Shown piece by piece: positions 53,853 through 62,231 of a stretch of 64,000 bases of DNA. The notes below the pieces were generated by a model. It saw only the letters and a list, made by a program, of their open reading frames with translations, had not been told where the DNA came from and made no database searches. The DNA comes from Hathewaya limosa (lineage in GTDB: Bacteria > Bacillota > Clostridia > Clostridiales > Clostridiaceae), in the NCBI RefSeq assembly GCF_030815255.1, contig NZ_JAUSWN010000002.1, forward strand, positions 1 to 64,000, read 5' to 3'. The position numbers were made by a program, and so were the translations under genes. The first letter of the stretch is position 1, and each line of letters opens with the position of its first letter.

Positions 53853-54314
53853 CTATATTTTTGTTTTCTCTATACTTATTTCACCATCTAATTCTTCTAG
53901 TTCATTATTAAACTCAACCGCTATACTTCCACCTGGTAATATTATAACGAATTGTTCATCTAATAATTCTAGATTACTAATATTATTATTTTCCCTAATT
54001 TTGACTTCTTTTAACTGTAATTCATCAACATGATTTTCTTGATTCATGTTATTAAAATAAATATTAGGTTCTTCTTTTTTTTGTTCCTTAAAATCATTAT
54101 TATTATTATTTCCATATAATCCTATGCGTTTTAAAGAGTGTGCATTATTATTTTTATTCCTTATCTTTAAACCATGAATTATATATAAGGATGAACTTTT
54201 TTTAGGATTACTAATTGTTACACTTTTAATTTGACTTTTACCACTTAATTTAAGTTTATTAACTTTTTTATTTTTTTCTTCTGAGTTTTCTTTTGAAAAT
54301 AAAAACACCTTCAT
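53853..54314 (-). CDS. Asn/Lys-rich protein of unknown function
   Basis: 153 residues with no signal peptide and no membrane segment. Three parts are visible: a basic start (KENSEEKNKKVNKLKLSGKSQ), a middle with Asn runs (GNNNNNDFKEQ, NNMNQENHVDE), and an acidic beta-like end (QFVIILPGGSIAVEFNNELEEL). I do not recognise a family. AAGGTGAG precedes the ATG and a strong terminator follows, which supports a real gene. It lies 86 bases after murI. A spore-coat-like role is conceivable from composition only. Confidence 0.6.
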   Translation of the reverse strand: MKVFLFSKENSEEKNKKVNKLKLSGKSQIKSVTISNPKKSSSLYIIHGLKIRNKNNNAHSLKRIGLYGNNNNNDFKEQKKEEPNIYFNNMNQENHVDELQLKEVKIRENNNISNLELLDEQFVIILPGGSIAVEFNNELEELDGEISIEKTKI

Positions 54315-54400
54315 ACTTTCTCACCTTATTTCTAAAAGTTGTTTTACTGTAACTTATTCAAAAGTATAAAGATGTGTTATAGTTATTTAAATTTAACTTT

Positions 54401-55177
54401 TTATTTCATACTTAACAACTGCTTACTAAGTGTTATAATTTCTTCTTTCCCTAAAGAATTGCAAATTTCTATATGTCCATTTTCTAATTTATTACTTACT
54501 ATGTCTTTTTCCTCCATAAGCCTTCTCAACTGTTTTGCTGTGCCATATCCACCATCAATAATAGGCACTTCTTCTCCTACTACCTCTTTTATAACTTTGC
54601 TTACAAACGGAAAATGTGTACATCCTAAAACTATAGCTCCTATATCATCTAAGTCAAACTGCTTTAACTTATTTTTTAAATACCCTTTTACCTCATCACC
54701 ATCTATTTGCCCTTTTTCTATAAACTCCACAAGCTCTGGACAAGGTAATGGTTCTATCCTTGTATCACTCTTATAATGTTCATACAAATCCTTAAACTTT
54801 TTTTGTCTCAAGGTAACTGGTGTAGCCATAATTATTACTTTCCCTTGTGGTTTTAATAAAACTGCTGGCTTTACTGCTGGCTCTATTCCAACTATAGGTA
54901 TATCTTTATAAACTTCCCTTAGTTCATTTATTGCAGCACTTGTCGCAGTATTACATGCAATAACTATAGCCTTTACCCCTCTATTTAAAAGAAATTCCAC
55001 AGCCTTAAAGGTCAAATCTCTTACTTCTTGTACAGATTTTATTCCATAAGGAGCATTTCTTGAATCTCCAAAGTATATATAATCTTCATTAGGCATTATT
55101 TTTATAGCTTCTCTTAATACACTAAGTCCTCCTAGTCCAGAATCAAAAAAGCCTATTCCTCTATTCCTTTCTTCCAA
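54401..55177 (-). CDS. murI: Glutamate racemase
   Basis: Supplies D-glutamate to MurD. The 258 residues contain the two catalytic cysteines in VIACNTATSAAINE and VLGCTHFPFV, plus the N-terminal GFFDSGLGGLSVL and YFGDSRNAPYG motifs. The start is TTG with GGTGG upstream; no better start is visible before the FFDSG motif. Transcribed on the minus strand ahead of the Asn-rich protein. Confidence 0.95.
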   Translation of the reverse strand: MEERNRGIGFFDSGLGGLSVLREAIKIMPNEDYIYFGDSRNAPYGIKSVQEVRDLTFKAVEFLLNRGVKAIVIACNTATSAAINELREVYKDIPIVGIEPAVKPAVLLKPQGKVIIMATPVTLRQKKFKDLYEHYKSDTRIEPLPCPELVEFIEKGQIDGDEVKGYLKNKLKQFDLDDIGAIVLGCTHFPFVSKVIKEVVGEEVPIIDGGYGTAKQLRRLMEEKDIVSNKLENGHIEICNSLGKEEIITLSKQLLSMK

Positions 55178-55376
55178 CCTTCGTCACCACCATACCTAAA
55201 AATATATAAATATATTTCCTATTTTGATATCTTATAAATATATTATAAGCTACTAGTTATATTTATAGAATACACATAATAATTATTATAATACAACCCA
55301 TAAAAAATAAAAGAACTTATTACTAATAGATTAACATTTTTAAATTTATTTTAAATTTAAATGGTAAGGAGTATTA
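55178..55376. other. Intergenic region between murI and the zinc-ribbon gene
   Basis: About 200 AT-rich bases between the divergent genes. Promoters for both should lie here. I see TATAAT-like tracts but no -35/-10 pair that I would defend. Confidence 0.4.
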
Positions 55377-55428
55377 TGTATATAACTATATGTTATAATA
55401 TTTAAAATACTAAGAGGGGGTTGATTAT

Positions 55429-55905
55429 ATGGCAATATTTAACAAAGATTCTTTAAAAGATACCTTATCAAAAATATCTATTTCAGCTAAGGATGTAGCG
55501 GAAAACGTTGTTAAAGTTACTAAGGAAGGTGCTAATACAGTAGCTAAAAAATCTAGTGAATTAGTTGAACTTTCTAAACTTAATTCATGTATATCATCTG
55601 AAGAAACAAAAATTAAAGAACTATATACTTCTATTGGAAAAACCATTTACGAAAAACATACTAATAATATATATGTAGATCCCGATGTAGTGGAAATCTG
55701 CGAGGACATAAGAGAAAAACAATTTAAAATAAAAATACTAGAACAAAGAGTTCAAGATCTAAAAAAGTTTGATACTTGTACTAAGTGTGGTCATAATTTA
55801 CAAGAAGACTCTAGATTTTGTCCAAACTGTGGACTTGAACATAATCCAATAAACACAGATTCAAGTTGTGAAACTGAAAATGAAAAACCTAATGAAGAAG
55901 AATAA
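55429..55905 (+). CDS. Zinc-ribbon protein of unknown function
   Basis: 158 residues. The first half (FNKDSLKDTLSKISISAKDVAENVVKVTKEGANTVAKKSSELV) is an amphipathic helical segment like those of small clostridial zinc-ribbon proteins, followed by a coiled-coil stretch. A CX2C-type ribbon (CTKCGHNLQEDSRFCPNCG) lies near the C terminus with an acidic tail. No enzymatic motif is seen. AGGGGG lies before the ATG. Its stop codon lies inside the left arm of the shared terminator. Confidence 0.75.
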   Translation: MAIFNKDSLKDTLSKISISAKDVAENVVKVTKEGANTVAKKSSELVELSKLNSCISSEETKIKELYTSIGKTIYEKHTNNIYVDPDVVEICEDIREKQFKIKILEQRVQDLKKFDTCTKCGHNLQEDSRFCPNCGLEHNPINTDSSCETENEKPNEEE

Positions 55906-55949
55906 GAAAATGGCTATCTCTAAAATGAGATAGCCATTTTCTTATTCTT
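55898..55949. terminator. 23-bp convergent terminator spanning both stop codons
   Basis: AAGAATAAG...CTATCTC (55898-55920) is the exact complement of 55927-55949 around a six-base loop. The arms include the last codons of the zinc-ribbon gene and of the NifX-like gene. Confidence 0.85.
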
Positions 55950-56307
55950 TATGACCTTCATGATGTCCATCATGATGATTACATAATACTTCTCTGTCTT
56001 TTAAGCTTCTATTTATATATTGTTTAACCACATCTTCAATTTCTCCATGTGCACCTCTTATTACTTCAAGTCCTTTTTCTTTTAATGCGTTATATGCACC
56101 AGGACCAATTCCTCCTGTAATAACAACTGTAACACCTTCATCGCAAAGTAAACTAGAAAGTCCTCCATGATTATGTTGAAGTGTTTCTGCCGATATTTCT
56201 TTTATTCCTACTAATTTATTTTCTTCTACCGTAGCAATGGCAAAACTTTTGCTTTTTCCAAAATGTTGGTTTATCTCATTTCCATTTTTAGGCATACCTA
56301 TTTTCAT
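55942..56307 (-). CDS. NifX/NifB-type dinitrogenase iron-molybdenum cofactor domain protein
   Basis: 121 residues of the small FeMo-cofactor-binding fold (MKIGMPKNGNEINQHFGKSKSFAIATVEENK at the start, then VVITGGIGPGAYNALKEKGLEVI), with a His-rich tail (CNHHDGHHEGHKE). Proteins of this type in non-fixing clostridia are thought to bind metal clusters; no nif genes are in the window. The His tail suggests metal binding. The ATG follows GGAGG. Convergent with the zinc-ribbon gene. Confidence 0.85.
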   Translation of the reverse strand: MKIGMPKNGNEINQHFGKSKSFAIATVEENKLVGIKEISAETLQHNHGGLSSLLCDEGVTVVITGGIGPGAYNALKEKGLEVIRGAHGEIEDVVKQYINRSLKDREVLCNHHDGHHEGHKE

Positions 56308-56388
56308 TTAATCTACCTCCAAAATTTATAGTAAAATAAAAGATCTACTCAAAATATAAGATGAACAGACCTTTCATAAAATTCTTTT

Positions 56389-56931
56389 CTATTTAGCTAA
56401 AAGTTCGTTTAATTTTTCTTCTACATATTTATAAACTTCTACATCTTTTATATAAATAGTATTATCACCCTCGATATCACTTGGTTTTACCATAAAGAAG
56501 TTTATTAATAATCTGTTTTTATCTATAATATATTCATCTAAATTCATTGGTGAGAAAATAACTTCTAATTCTTCATATTTATCAGCACCATCAACATTTT
56601 GTAGTTTTTCAACCAATGCATCAAAATTTAATTTCTTTACTGGTTGAATCATTAGATCTTTATATTCCATGTCTTCCATAATCCACATGTTATAATTCCA
56701 GAATCTTTTCTCCTTTTTATTACCTGTAAATGGTTCCCTATTTTTTATAGCACTTAATGTTCTTCTAACTGACTCTTCATTAAACTCATCATCATATATA
56801 CAAGTCATAGCAGGCATAGCTCCTACCTCGTGAAAGAATTCTTCTGATACGTTTTCTTTATCACTAGCAGCTTGCCAGAAATAATTCATCATTTCTATAG
56901 CTTCTAAATTTACCTTAATTCTCTTCAACAT
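56389..56931 (-). CDS. Conserved clostridial protein, TDE2712-like
   Basis: 180 residues, acidic, without signal or membrane segments. The pattern LKRIKVNLEAIEMMNYFWQAASDKENVSEEFF, RTLSAIKNREPF, RFWNYNMWIMED and EEYIIDKNRLLINFF-like segments recall the family named TDE2712 in treponemes and clostridia. The function is unknown, and the family assignment rests on memory of the pattern. AGGGGGAAG lies before the ATG. Confidence 0.62.
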   Translation of the reverse strand: MLKRIKVNLEAIEMMNYFWQAASDKENVSEEFFHEVGAMPAMTCIYDDEFNEESVRRTLSAIKNREPFTGNKKEKRFWNYNMWIMEDMEYKDLMIQPVKKLNFDALVEKLQNVDGADKYEELEVIFSPMNLDEYIIDKNRLLINFFMVKPSDIEGDNTIYIKDVEVYKYVEEKLNELLAK

Positions 56932-57088
56932 TGATCTTCCCCCTCATTCCTTAACATAACTCTTAACTTTTTAACTCCCTAAAATTACACTCTATGAAAA
57001 TTATATACCTTATTTATTGAATATTCAAGTAAACAGACAATTAACTATTCACTATATTTATAAACAATTTATTTTCTTTCATCAGGTT

Positions 57089-57370
57089 TCAAATTACTTC
57101 TATTTCTACATTTAATATCTCTGCTTCCGTATTATCTTCTATATAGTTTATTACTTTATTCACTATACTATTTACTACGTTTTTATCAGAATTAATACAT
57201 GCAAATCCTATTACAATAGAATTATGAAGATCTTGATCCTCCACCTCTGCAATAGATATATTAAATTTGTGTTTAGTTTTATCAATGATACTTCTAACCA
57301 CCATTCTTTTCTCTTTTAATGAATGACACCAATTAGCTCTCATGGTTATAGTTCCTGTTCCTATAAACAC
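57089..57370 (-). CDS. DUF503 (YlxP-like) protein
   Basis: 93 residues, the whole length of the domain: MRANWCHSLKEKRMVVRSIIDKTKHKFNISIAEVEDQDLHNSIVIGFACI runs from residue 10 to 59. Known YlxP relatives are small ribosome- or translation-associated proteins in the nusA-infB operon; here the gene stands alone. It has a GTG start with GGAG ten bases upstream. Confidence 0.85.
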   Translation of the reverse strand: MFIGTGTITMRANWCHSLKEKRMVVRSIIDKTKHKFNISIAEVEDQDLHNSIVIGFACINSDKNVVNSIVNKVINYIEDNTEAEILNVEIEVI

Positions 57371-57423
57371 TTCTAACTCACTCCTTTTAACATTCTAACA
57401 TTATTGTGTACATTAATAAAAAA

Positions 57424-57461
57424 ATAACACAAGTTTTTTGTAATAAAAAAACTTGTGTTAT
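57424..57461 (-). terminator. Terminator after the cytoplasmic parvulin gene
   Basis: A 16-bp perfect stem (57424-57439 with 57446-57461, core AACACAAG), then T7 on the minus-strand exit. Confidence 0.85.
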
Positions 57462-57484
57462 CTAATAACCTATTTTCTTAAATC

Positions 57485-58234
57485 TTATTCTGTTATCTCA
57501 ACTTTATACTTTTCTTTAAGCTCTTTACTTTTTTCTAAATATTTTTCTTGTTGTTTTAAAGAAAGTACAGTATTAAATATTTCTTGTTTAACTTCATCAA
57601 AAGCTTTAATTCCTGCTGGTTGTTTATCTGTAACCTTTATTAAATGGAAACCAAATTGAGTTTTAACAGGAGCTTCACTAACATCTCCTACATTCATAGA
57701 AAATGCAGCTTCTTCAAACTCTGGAACCATTTTTCCTCTTGTAAAGTTACCTAACTCCCCACCTCTTGAACTTGATGGACAAGTTGAATGTTCTTTAGCA
57801 ACATCTTCAAAAGAAACTCCTGATTTAATTTTTTCTAATAATTCTTTAGCTTCTTCTTCTGTTTTAACTAATATGTGACTAGCTGAAACACTTTCTTCTT
57901 CTAAGAAATTTTCTCTATGTTCTTTATAGAATTTTTCCACTTCATCTTCAGCCACTTTAGCAGTATTTAAAACTTTTCTTAAAGCATATTGCTTTAAGCC
58001 TATTCTTTTCATTCTTTCTATTTCTGCTTTAAATTCTTCATCTTCTTCAAGATTGTTATCTATAGCATCACAATAAAATAATTCTTGATTTACAAGTTCA
58101 TCAAGTAATTGCGCTTTACCCTCAGGTGAGTAAAATTGCATAGCAACTTGAGGATCTAAACTTCTCATTAAAAGATTAACATCATTTTCTGTTATTTCTA
58201 TTCCATTTACCTTGGCTAAAACTTTATTATCCAT
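57485..58234 (-). CDS. Cytoplasmic parvulin-type peptidyl-prolyl isomerase
   Basis: 249 residues without signal peptide or lipobox, unlike prsA at 24 kb. A SurA-N-like helical region (about 1-110) leads into a parvulin domain (about 115-205: SASHILVKTEEEAKELLEKI, FEDVAKEHSTCPSSSRGGELGNFTRGKMVPEFEEAAF, FGFHLIKV). A C-terminal helix rich in Lys and Glu follows. Likely a foldase or trigger-factor-like helper in the cytoplasm. AAGGAG lies before the ATG. Confidence 0.88.
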   Translation of the reverse strand: MDNKVLAKVNGIEITENDVNLLMRSLDPQVAMQFYSPEGKAQLLDELVNQELFYCDAIDNNLEEDEEFKAEIERMKRIGLKQYALRKVLNTAKVAEDEVEKFYKEHRENFLEEESVSASHILVKTEEEAKELLEKIKSGVSFEDVAKEHSTCPSSSRGGELGNFTRGKMVPEFEEAAFSMNVGDVSEAPVKTQFGFHLIKVTDKQPAGIKAFDEVKQEIFNTVLSLKQQEKYLEKSKELKEKYKVEITE

Positions 58235-58414
58235 TAAAAGTTCTCCTTTTTTATTATATAAGTTAAAACTAGATTGTATAAAATACTAATCTAGTTTCAT
58301 CTTATGTTATCATAACAAAAAAAACTTAGAAATGTCTAATAAAATTCATTTATTTATTTCAAATTAATGAAATTTTACTACTATATATTAATATATTCTA
58401 TATTTTACAATTAA

Positions 58415-59440
58415 TTAAGCAACATTTTGCTTTTGATTTTGATTTGGTTTTTCACCGATTTTCTTAAATATAGAACTTCCTACATAACCTGCTACTAAAC
58501 CACCTATAACTGCAAACACAAGTGCAAATATTACATTCTTAGGATTGTTAAACCCAAATGGTGCTAATAATCCTGGTATAGGTGATGCTGTACCTGGTGC
58601 ATTATTAATAATTTTAAAATGCGCTGCTGCAAGTCCTGCAAATCCACCACCGAAGAAATTAGAACAATAGATTGGTATTGGATGTGATGTTACTATAGGT
58701 GCTTGAGTCAATGGCTCTAACATTACTGCTATAACATTACTCTTATTACCATATTTTAATCTATGAAATACCATTCCATTTGTAAATGATCCACCAACAC
58801 AAGCTATGGCTGCAATACCCATTGCAAGACCTTTTAATCCTAGCATAGCTGTTAAGGCCATTGAACTTAATGGTGAAGTACAAATCATCTTCATTATTCC
58901 ACCTAGTAAAAAGCCCATAACTAAAGGAGATTGTTCTGCTGCTACTGAGATCATTCCACCAATATTAAGTAAAGTGGCATTTACTAATGGATCTACACCT
59001 AATGCAATAATTCTAGCAAGTGGTGCTAAAACTAATGCCCCCAAAATAACATTCAAACCTTCTGGTAATTTCTTTTCCATAATAGGTGCTATAAATCCAA
59101 CAAGGTACCCAGCTATGAATCCTGGTAATATTCCATATCCTGAAACTGCAACCCCAGCTGCTACTGCATAAACTGGACTTACCTCCATGTTAAGACAAAC
59201 TAGAATAACTGCTGCAACACCTCCCATGGTTCCGGAAGCCCCTCCAACAGATCCTAGGAAATTAACATGAAGCAAATTTCCACTAATATATGTGTGAATT
59301 GCTTCTACTAAAAAAGTTGCTACAGCTGCATCAGCAAGACCTGACATAGCTTTCTGGCCTTTAGGCATTTTCAAACTGAATAAAGAGAATAATGCAAGCG
59401 TAAAAATAAGTAAACCTATCCCTTTGATAATAGTAAACAT
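58415..59440 (-). CDS. PTS IIC-type permease (PTS_EIIC_2 family), orphan
   Basis: 341 residues with about nine membrane segments and a Gln/Asn-rich tail (KPNQNQKQNVA). The Gly-rich segments (GSVGGASGTMGGVAA, GGGFAGLAAAHFKIINNAPG) and the membrane layout match the IIC-like family pfam PTS_EIIC_2. No IIA or IIB gene is adjacent, so whether it is a phosphotransferase transporter or a secondary carrier is unclear. AGGGGTT lies before the ATG. The GlnL-like regulator is the next gene upstream, 400 bases away. Confidence 0.78.
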   Translation of the reverse strand: MFTIIKGIGLLIFTLALFSLFSLKMPKGQKAMSGLADAAVATFLVEAIHTYISGNLLHVNFLGSVGGASGTMGGVAAVILVCLNMEVSPVYAVAAGVAVSGYGILPGFIAGYLVGFIAPIMEKKLPEGLNVILGALVLAPLARIIALGVDPLVNATLLNIGGMISVAAEQSPLVMGFLLGGIMKMICTSPLSSMALTAMLGLKGLAMGIAAIACVGGSFTNGMVFHRLKYGNKSNVIAVMLEPLTQAPIVTSHPIPIYCSNFFGGGFAGLAAAHFKIINNAPGTASPIPGLLAPFGFNNPKNVIFALVFAVIGGLVAGYVGSSIFKKIGEKPNQNQKQNVA

Positions 59441-59703
59441 ATAACCCCTCCAGTTTTACTTTTCCCTATTGCCCTAAGAAATCCTTATCGTACTTTCTAT
59501 TAAAAATTTCAATTAGTAACCACTTTATAAGGTATTGAATGACTCTTTACTTTTTTGTATTATTATGGTATGATAACATCTGTGTTAAATTGTTATACTT
59601 TTACAATAACATGTTGCAGCATGTATTGTATTTTAATAAATAGTTACTTTATTAATAATAGATTTCTTAAATACATTAGAGAAATTTATTGTTTTAATTT
59701 ACC
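59441..59703 (-). promoter_or_regulatory. Upstream region of the IIC permease with repeated motifs
   Basis: About 260 bases. On the minus strand there is an inverted repeat TGTTAT-N9-ATAACA (around 59590-59611), a repeated ATGTTAT element with one copy in this repeat and a second at about 59574-59580, a palindrome ACATG-N6-CATGT, and a possible promoter (TTAACA, 17 bases, TAATAA). These could be the target of the adjacent regulator; that is inference. Confidence 0.35.
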
Positions 59704-59704
59704 A

Positions 59705-59740
59705 AAAAAATTGTGATTGTTGAAAAAATCACAATTTTTT
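59705..59740 (-). terminator. Terminator after the GlnL-like regulator
   Basis: AAAAAATTGTGATT (59705-59718) pairs with AATCACAATTTTTT (59727-59740). T-runs on both sides make it potentially bidirectional. Confidence 0.75.
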
Positions 59741-59844
59741 TTTTAAATAGTAACTAAAGTATATTATATAATTTACACAAAGTTTCATTGAGTATCAAAT
59801 TTACCGTAAAAAATTTTCAAAAAATTTTAATTTATTAGAATAGC

Positions 59845-60708
59845 CTATCTTTCACAGTAAAAAATAAGTCCATTCATGAATTTTTTTATACTAATTTTCC
59901 CTCTTATTTTACTTTTTCCTCTTATATAATCCATTTCTCTTTTCACTTGTTGAAAATTATACAATCCATTGGAATACTCTATGAAAATTTCATTCATATA
60001 ATCTTCAATTCCTAAATTAGCTAAATTAATCATTCCTACATTGGCCGTTCTTCTAATTCTTTGTTCAATAGACTTAGGATTATCTGATAACATAGCACAT
60101 AAGTCTTTCATTGCATAGTTAGACATAGTCTCTCCTTTTGAAATCAAATAATCAATTATTCTTATTATATCCTCACTACCAATTTCGCCCATTATTCCAA
60201 TGCGCTGCATTAACAGTTTTAATTTTCTAATATGTATTTTTTCTTCATGATTAGATTGTTTAACTTCCTTTTTAGCAACTGGAACAGTAACATTGTCTTT
60301 ATCCTGAAAAATATTTTGTATTCTATTTAATGTTCTGTTCATTTCTATAGATTGAATTACATTTTTTAGGACCTTTTCTACTTCAATAGCATTTACTGGT
60401 TTATTTATATAAAATTCAACTCCACTTTCATAAGCTTTAGATATCATTTCTTTATTTGTAACTTGAGACATCATTATAAATTGAGTTTCTGGAACTAATC
60501 CTTTACATTCTCCTACTAAGCTAATACCATCTTTTTCTGGCATCAATAAATCTACTATAGCAATATCTGGTTTTAAAGTACTAATCTTTTTAATTCCATC
60601 TGCTCCATCACTACTATATCCTATTACTTCTCCTAAGGCCTTGTTTTTTATGATTATTTTTAAAATTTTTACTACGTTTATATCATCTTCTACTATATAA
60701 ATTTTCAT
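59845..60708 (-). CDS. GlnL/YcbB-like response regulator
   Basis: 287 residues. The receiver domain has Asp53 in IAIVDLLMPEKDG, MMSQVTNKEM and Lys in FYINKPVNAIE. The C-terminal YcbB-type DNA-binding region follows (RKLKLLMQRIGIMGEIGSEDIIRIIDYLI, ...SEQRIRR-like SIEQRIRRTANVGM, KKFMNGLIFYCE). It resembles B. subtilis GlnL along its length. Its AAGGAGG lies within the end of the sensor gene, so the pair is co-transcribed, sensor first. The target may be the IIC permease. Confidence 0.88.
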   Translation of the reverse strand: MKIYIVEDDINVVKILKIIIKNKALGEVIGYSSDGADGIKKISTLKPDIAIVDLLMPEKDGISLVGECKGLVPETQFIMMSQVTNKEMISKAYESGVEFYINKPVNAIEVEKVLKNVIQSIEMNRTLNRIQNIFQDKDNVTVPVAKKEVKQSNHEEKIHIRKLKLLMQRIGIMGEIGSEDIIRIIDYLISKGETMSNYAMKDLCAMLSDNPKSIEQRIRRTANVGMINLANLGIEDYMNEIFIEYSNGLYNFQQVKREMDYIRGKSKIRGKISIKKFMNGLIFYCER

Positions 60709-60714
60709 TTTCTT

Positions 60715-62001
60715 TTATAGAACCTCCTTAAATAAACTTATACAAAACTTAGTTCCTTTATTTATTGTAGATGTTACTTCAACTTGTCCATTAAGTACTT
60801 CCTCAATAATCTCTTTAACTAAGCTTAACCCAATTCCCCTATTTATTTCACCTGTGTCATAATTTATTTTTGTTGAATATCCTGGTGAAAATATACAATC
60901 AATATCTTCCTTTTCTATACCACATCCTGTATCCTCAATAGTAAATATCAATTTATCCCCTTCGGATCTTTGCTTAAAATAAATACTATTTCCTTCCTTA
61001 CCCTCTTCTAAGGCATCTATAGAATTATTCATAAGATTCCTAAATATGGACATTAAATAATAATGTTTTGTTGTGTAAAAATTTTCATCATAAGAAAAAT
61101 ATAACGATACATTCTTACTTTTTATATTAGCATCATCATTAATACTCTTCTTCAAGATATCTAACATATCTTGCAAATACATCCCCTCATTTTTAAACTT
61201 ACTTTCCGTTATGTCCATTACACCTCTAACAACTAAGGCATATTCTTTTTTTATTTCATGGATATCCTTTGCTATAGTCAAAGCTGATTGTGACCATGTA
61301 TCTTGTTTTTCATCAGAATTTATATTTTCAAATAATTTATATGCTTCTGTCATTGTTTTTTCAATATGATGCATATTCTTTTCCATCCAAAAAACTTCTG
61401 ATTTTAATTGTGAACTTAATACTAATAATTTTCTATACCTCTCTGCATGTTCTTCTTTCAATAAAAGTAATTTATAAAACTTTATAACCGAAATAATAAT
61501 TATACTTGCGCCTGATCTTAATAATGCTACGGCTAAAAGTCCTGCATGTAAATGGAAATTGAATACCTTGTCAGGTTGTCCTATTAATATTTCCATTACA
61601 TTTGCCAGATAATCGCATAATATTAGTATTCTAAACATTTTACCTGGTTCAAATCGTTCGTTTTTCTCGTTAAATACCCAATAAAAAACTCCATAAAATA
61701 CATAAAAAAATATTTCAGGGAAATAGGCTAATGGTAAGTTAGATAGAAAGTGATTTGTAAAGAAAGATGTTATTAATCTTGTTATATATACGAATATAGA
61801 AGTTAATGATGCTGTAAATATAGTACTTAAATTATTAAAGTAATATAAAGAGACTGGAAATAGAATTATAGCAACTGAAACTCTGAAATTTGGTAACAAA
61901 AAATACAAGTGAATCTCAGATAATAGTGCCATAATTAATGATATTAATATAGTTTTTTTAATTGTAGTTAAGTTTTTTCCCCTGTCATAGATCTTATTCA
62001 T
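60715..62001 (-). CDS. GlnK/YcbA-like membrane sensor histidine kinase
   Basis: 428 residues. There are about five N-terminal membrane segments (about 16-190), no classic periplasmic domain, then a dimerisation helix region (LSSQLKSEVFWMEKNMHHIEKTMTEAYKLFE). A GHKL ATPase domain follows (FRNLMNNSIDALEEGKEGNS, EDTGCGIEKEDIDCIFSPGYSTK, GIGLSLVKEII). This layout fits the GlnK/YcbA group rather than the HAMP-type kinase at 30.5 kb. AAGGGTG lies before the ATG. Confidence 0.87.
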   Translation of the reverse strand: MNKIYDRGKNLTTIKKTILISLIMALLSEIHLYFLLPNFRVSVAIILFPVSLYYFNNLSTIFTASLTSIFVYITRLITSFFTNHFLSNLPLAYFPEIFFYVFYGVFYWVFNEKNERFEPGKMFRILILCDYLANVMEILIGQPDKVFNFHLHAGLLAVALLRSGASIIIISVIKFYKLLLLKEEHAERYRKLLVLSSQLKSEVFWMEKNMHHIEKTMTEAYKLFENINSDEKQDTWSQSALTIAKDIHEIKKEYALVVRGVMDITESKFKNEGMYLQDMLDILKKSINDDANIKSKNVSLYFSYDENFYTTKHYYLMSIFRNLMNNSIDALEEGKEGNSIYFKQRSEGDKLIFTIEDTGCGIEKEDIDCIFSPGYSTKINYDTGEINRGIGLSLVKEIIEEVLNGQVEVTSTINKGTKFCISLFKEVL

Positions 62002-62231
62002 ATTGTCACCCTTAGATTAATAATAGTTATTACTCTTGCATTATATCATATAAATTCAAATTTGTTTTACTATTAAAAAAATTTATATATCATTTTTTTT
62101 TAGTTTTTTTATCAATAGATTCTTGCTTTTACTTTATATTTTTGTAGGAACTTCTTAATTTTTTTATCTTTTGATATAATAAAATTATGTTAAAGTTATA
62201 TTAAAATTTTAATTATTTTGCGAGGTATATA
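62002..62231. other. Divergent intergenic region of the sensor kinase and lipoprotein genes
   Basis: About 230 very AT-rich bases. A TATAAT lies on the minus strand close to the kinase start, but without a convincing -35. Nothing else is recognisable. Confidence 0.4.

Noticed and set aside
55377..55406. A nine-codon ORF with AAGGAG in front, upstream of the zinc-ribbon gene
   Set aside because: No regulatory codons, no attenuator hairpin pair, and short ORFs of this kind arise by chance in AT-rich gaps.
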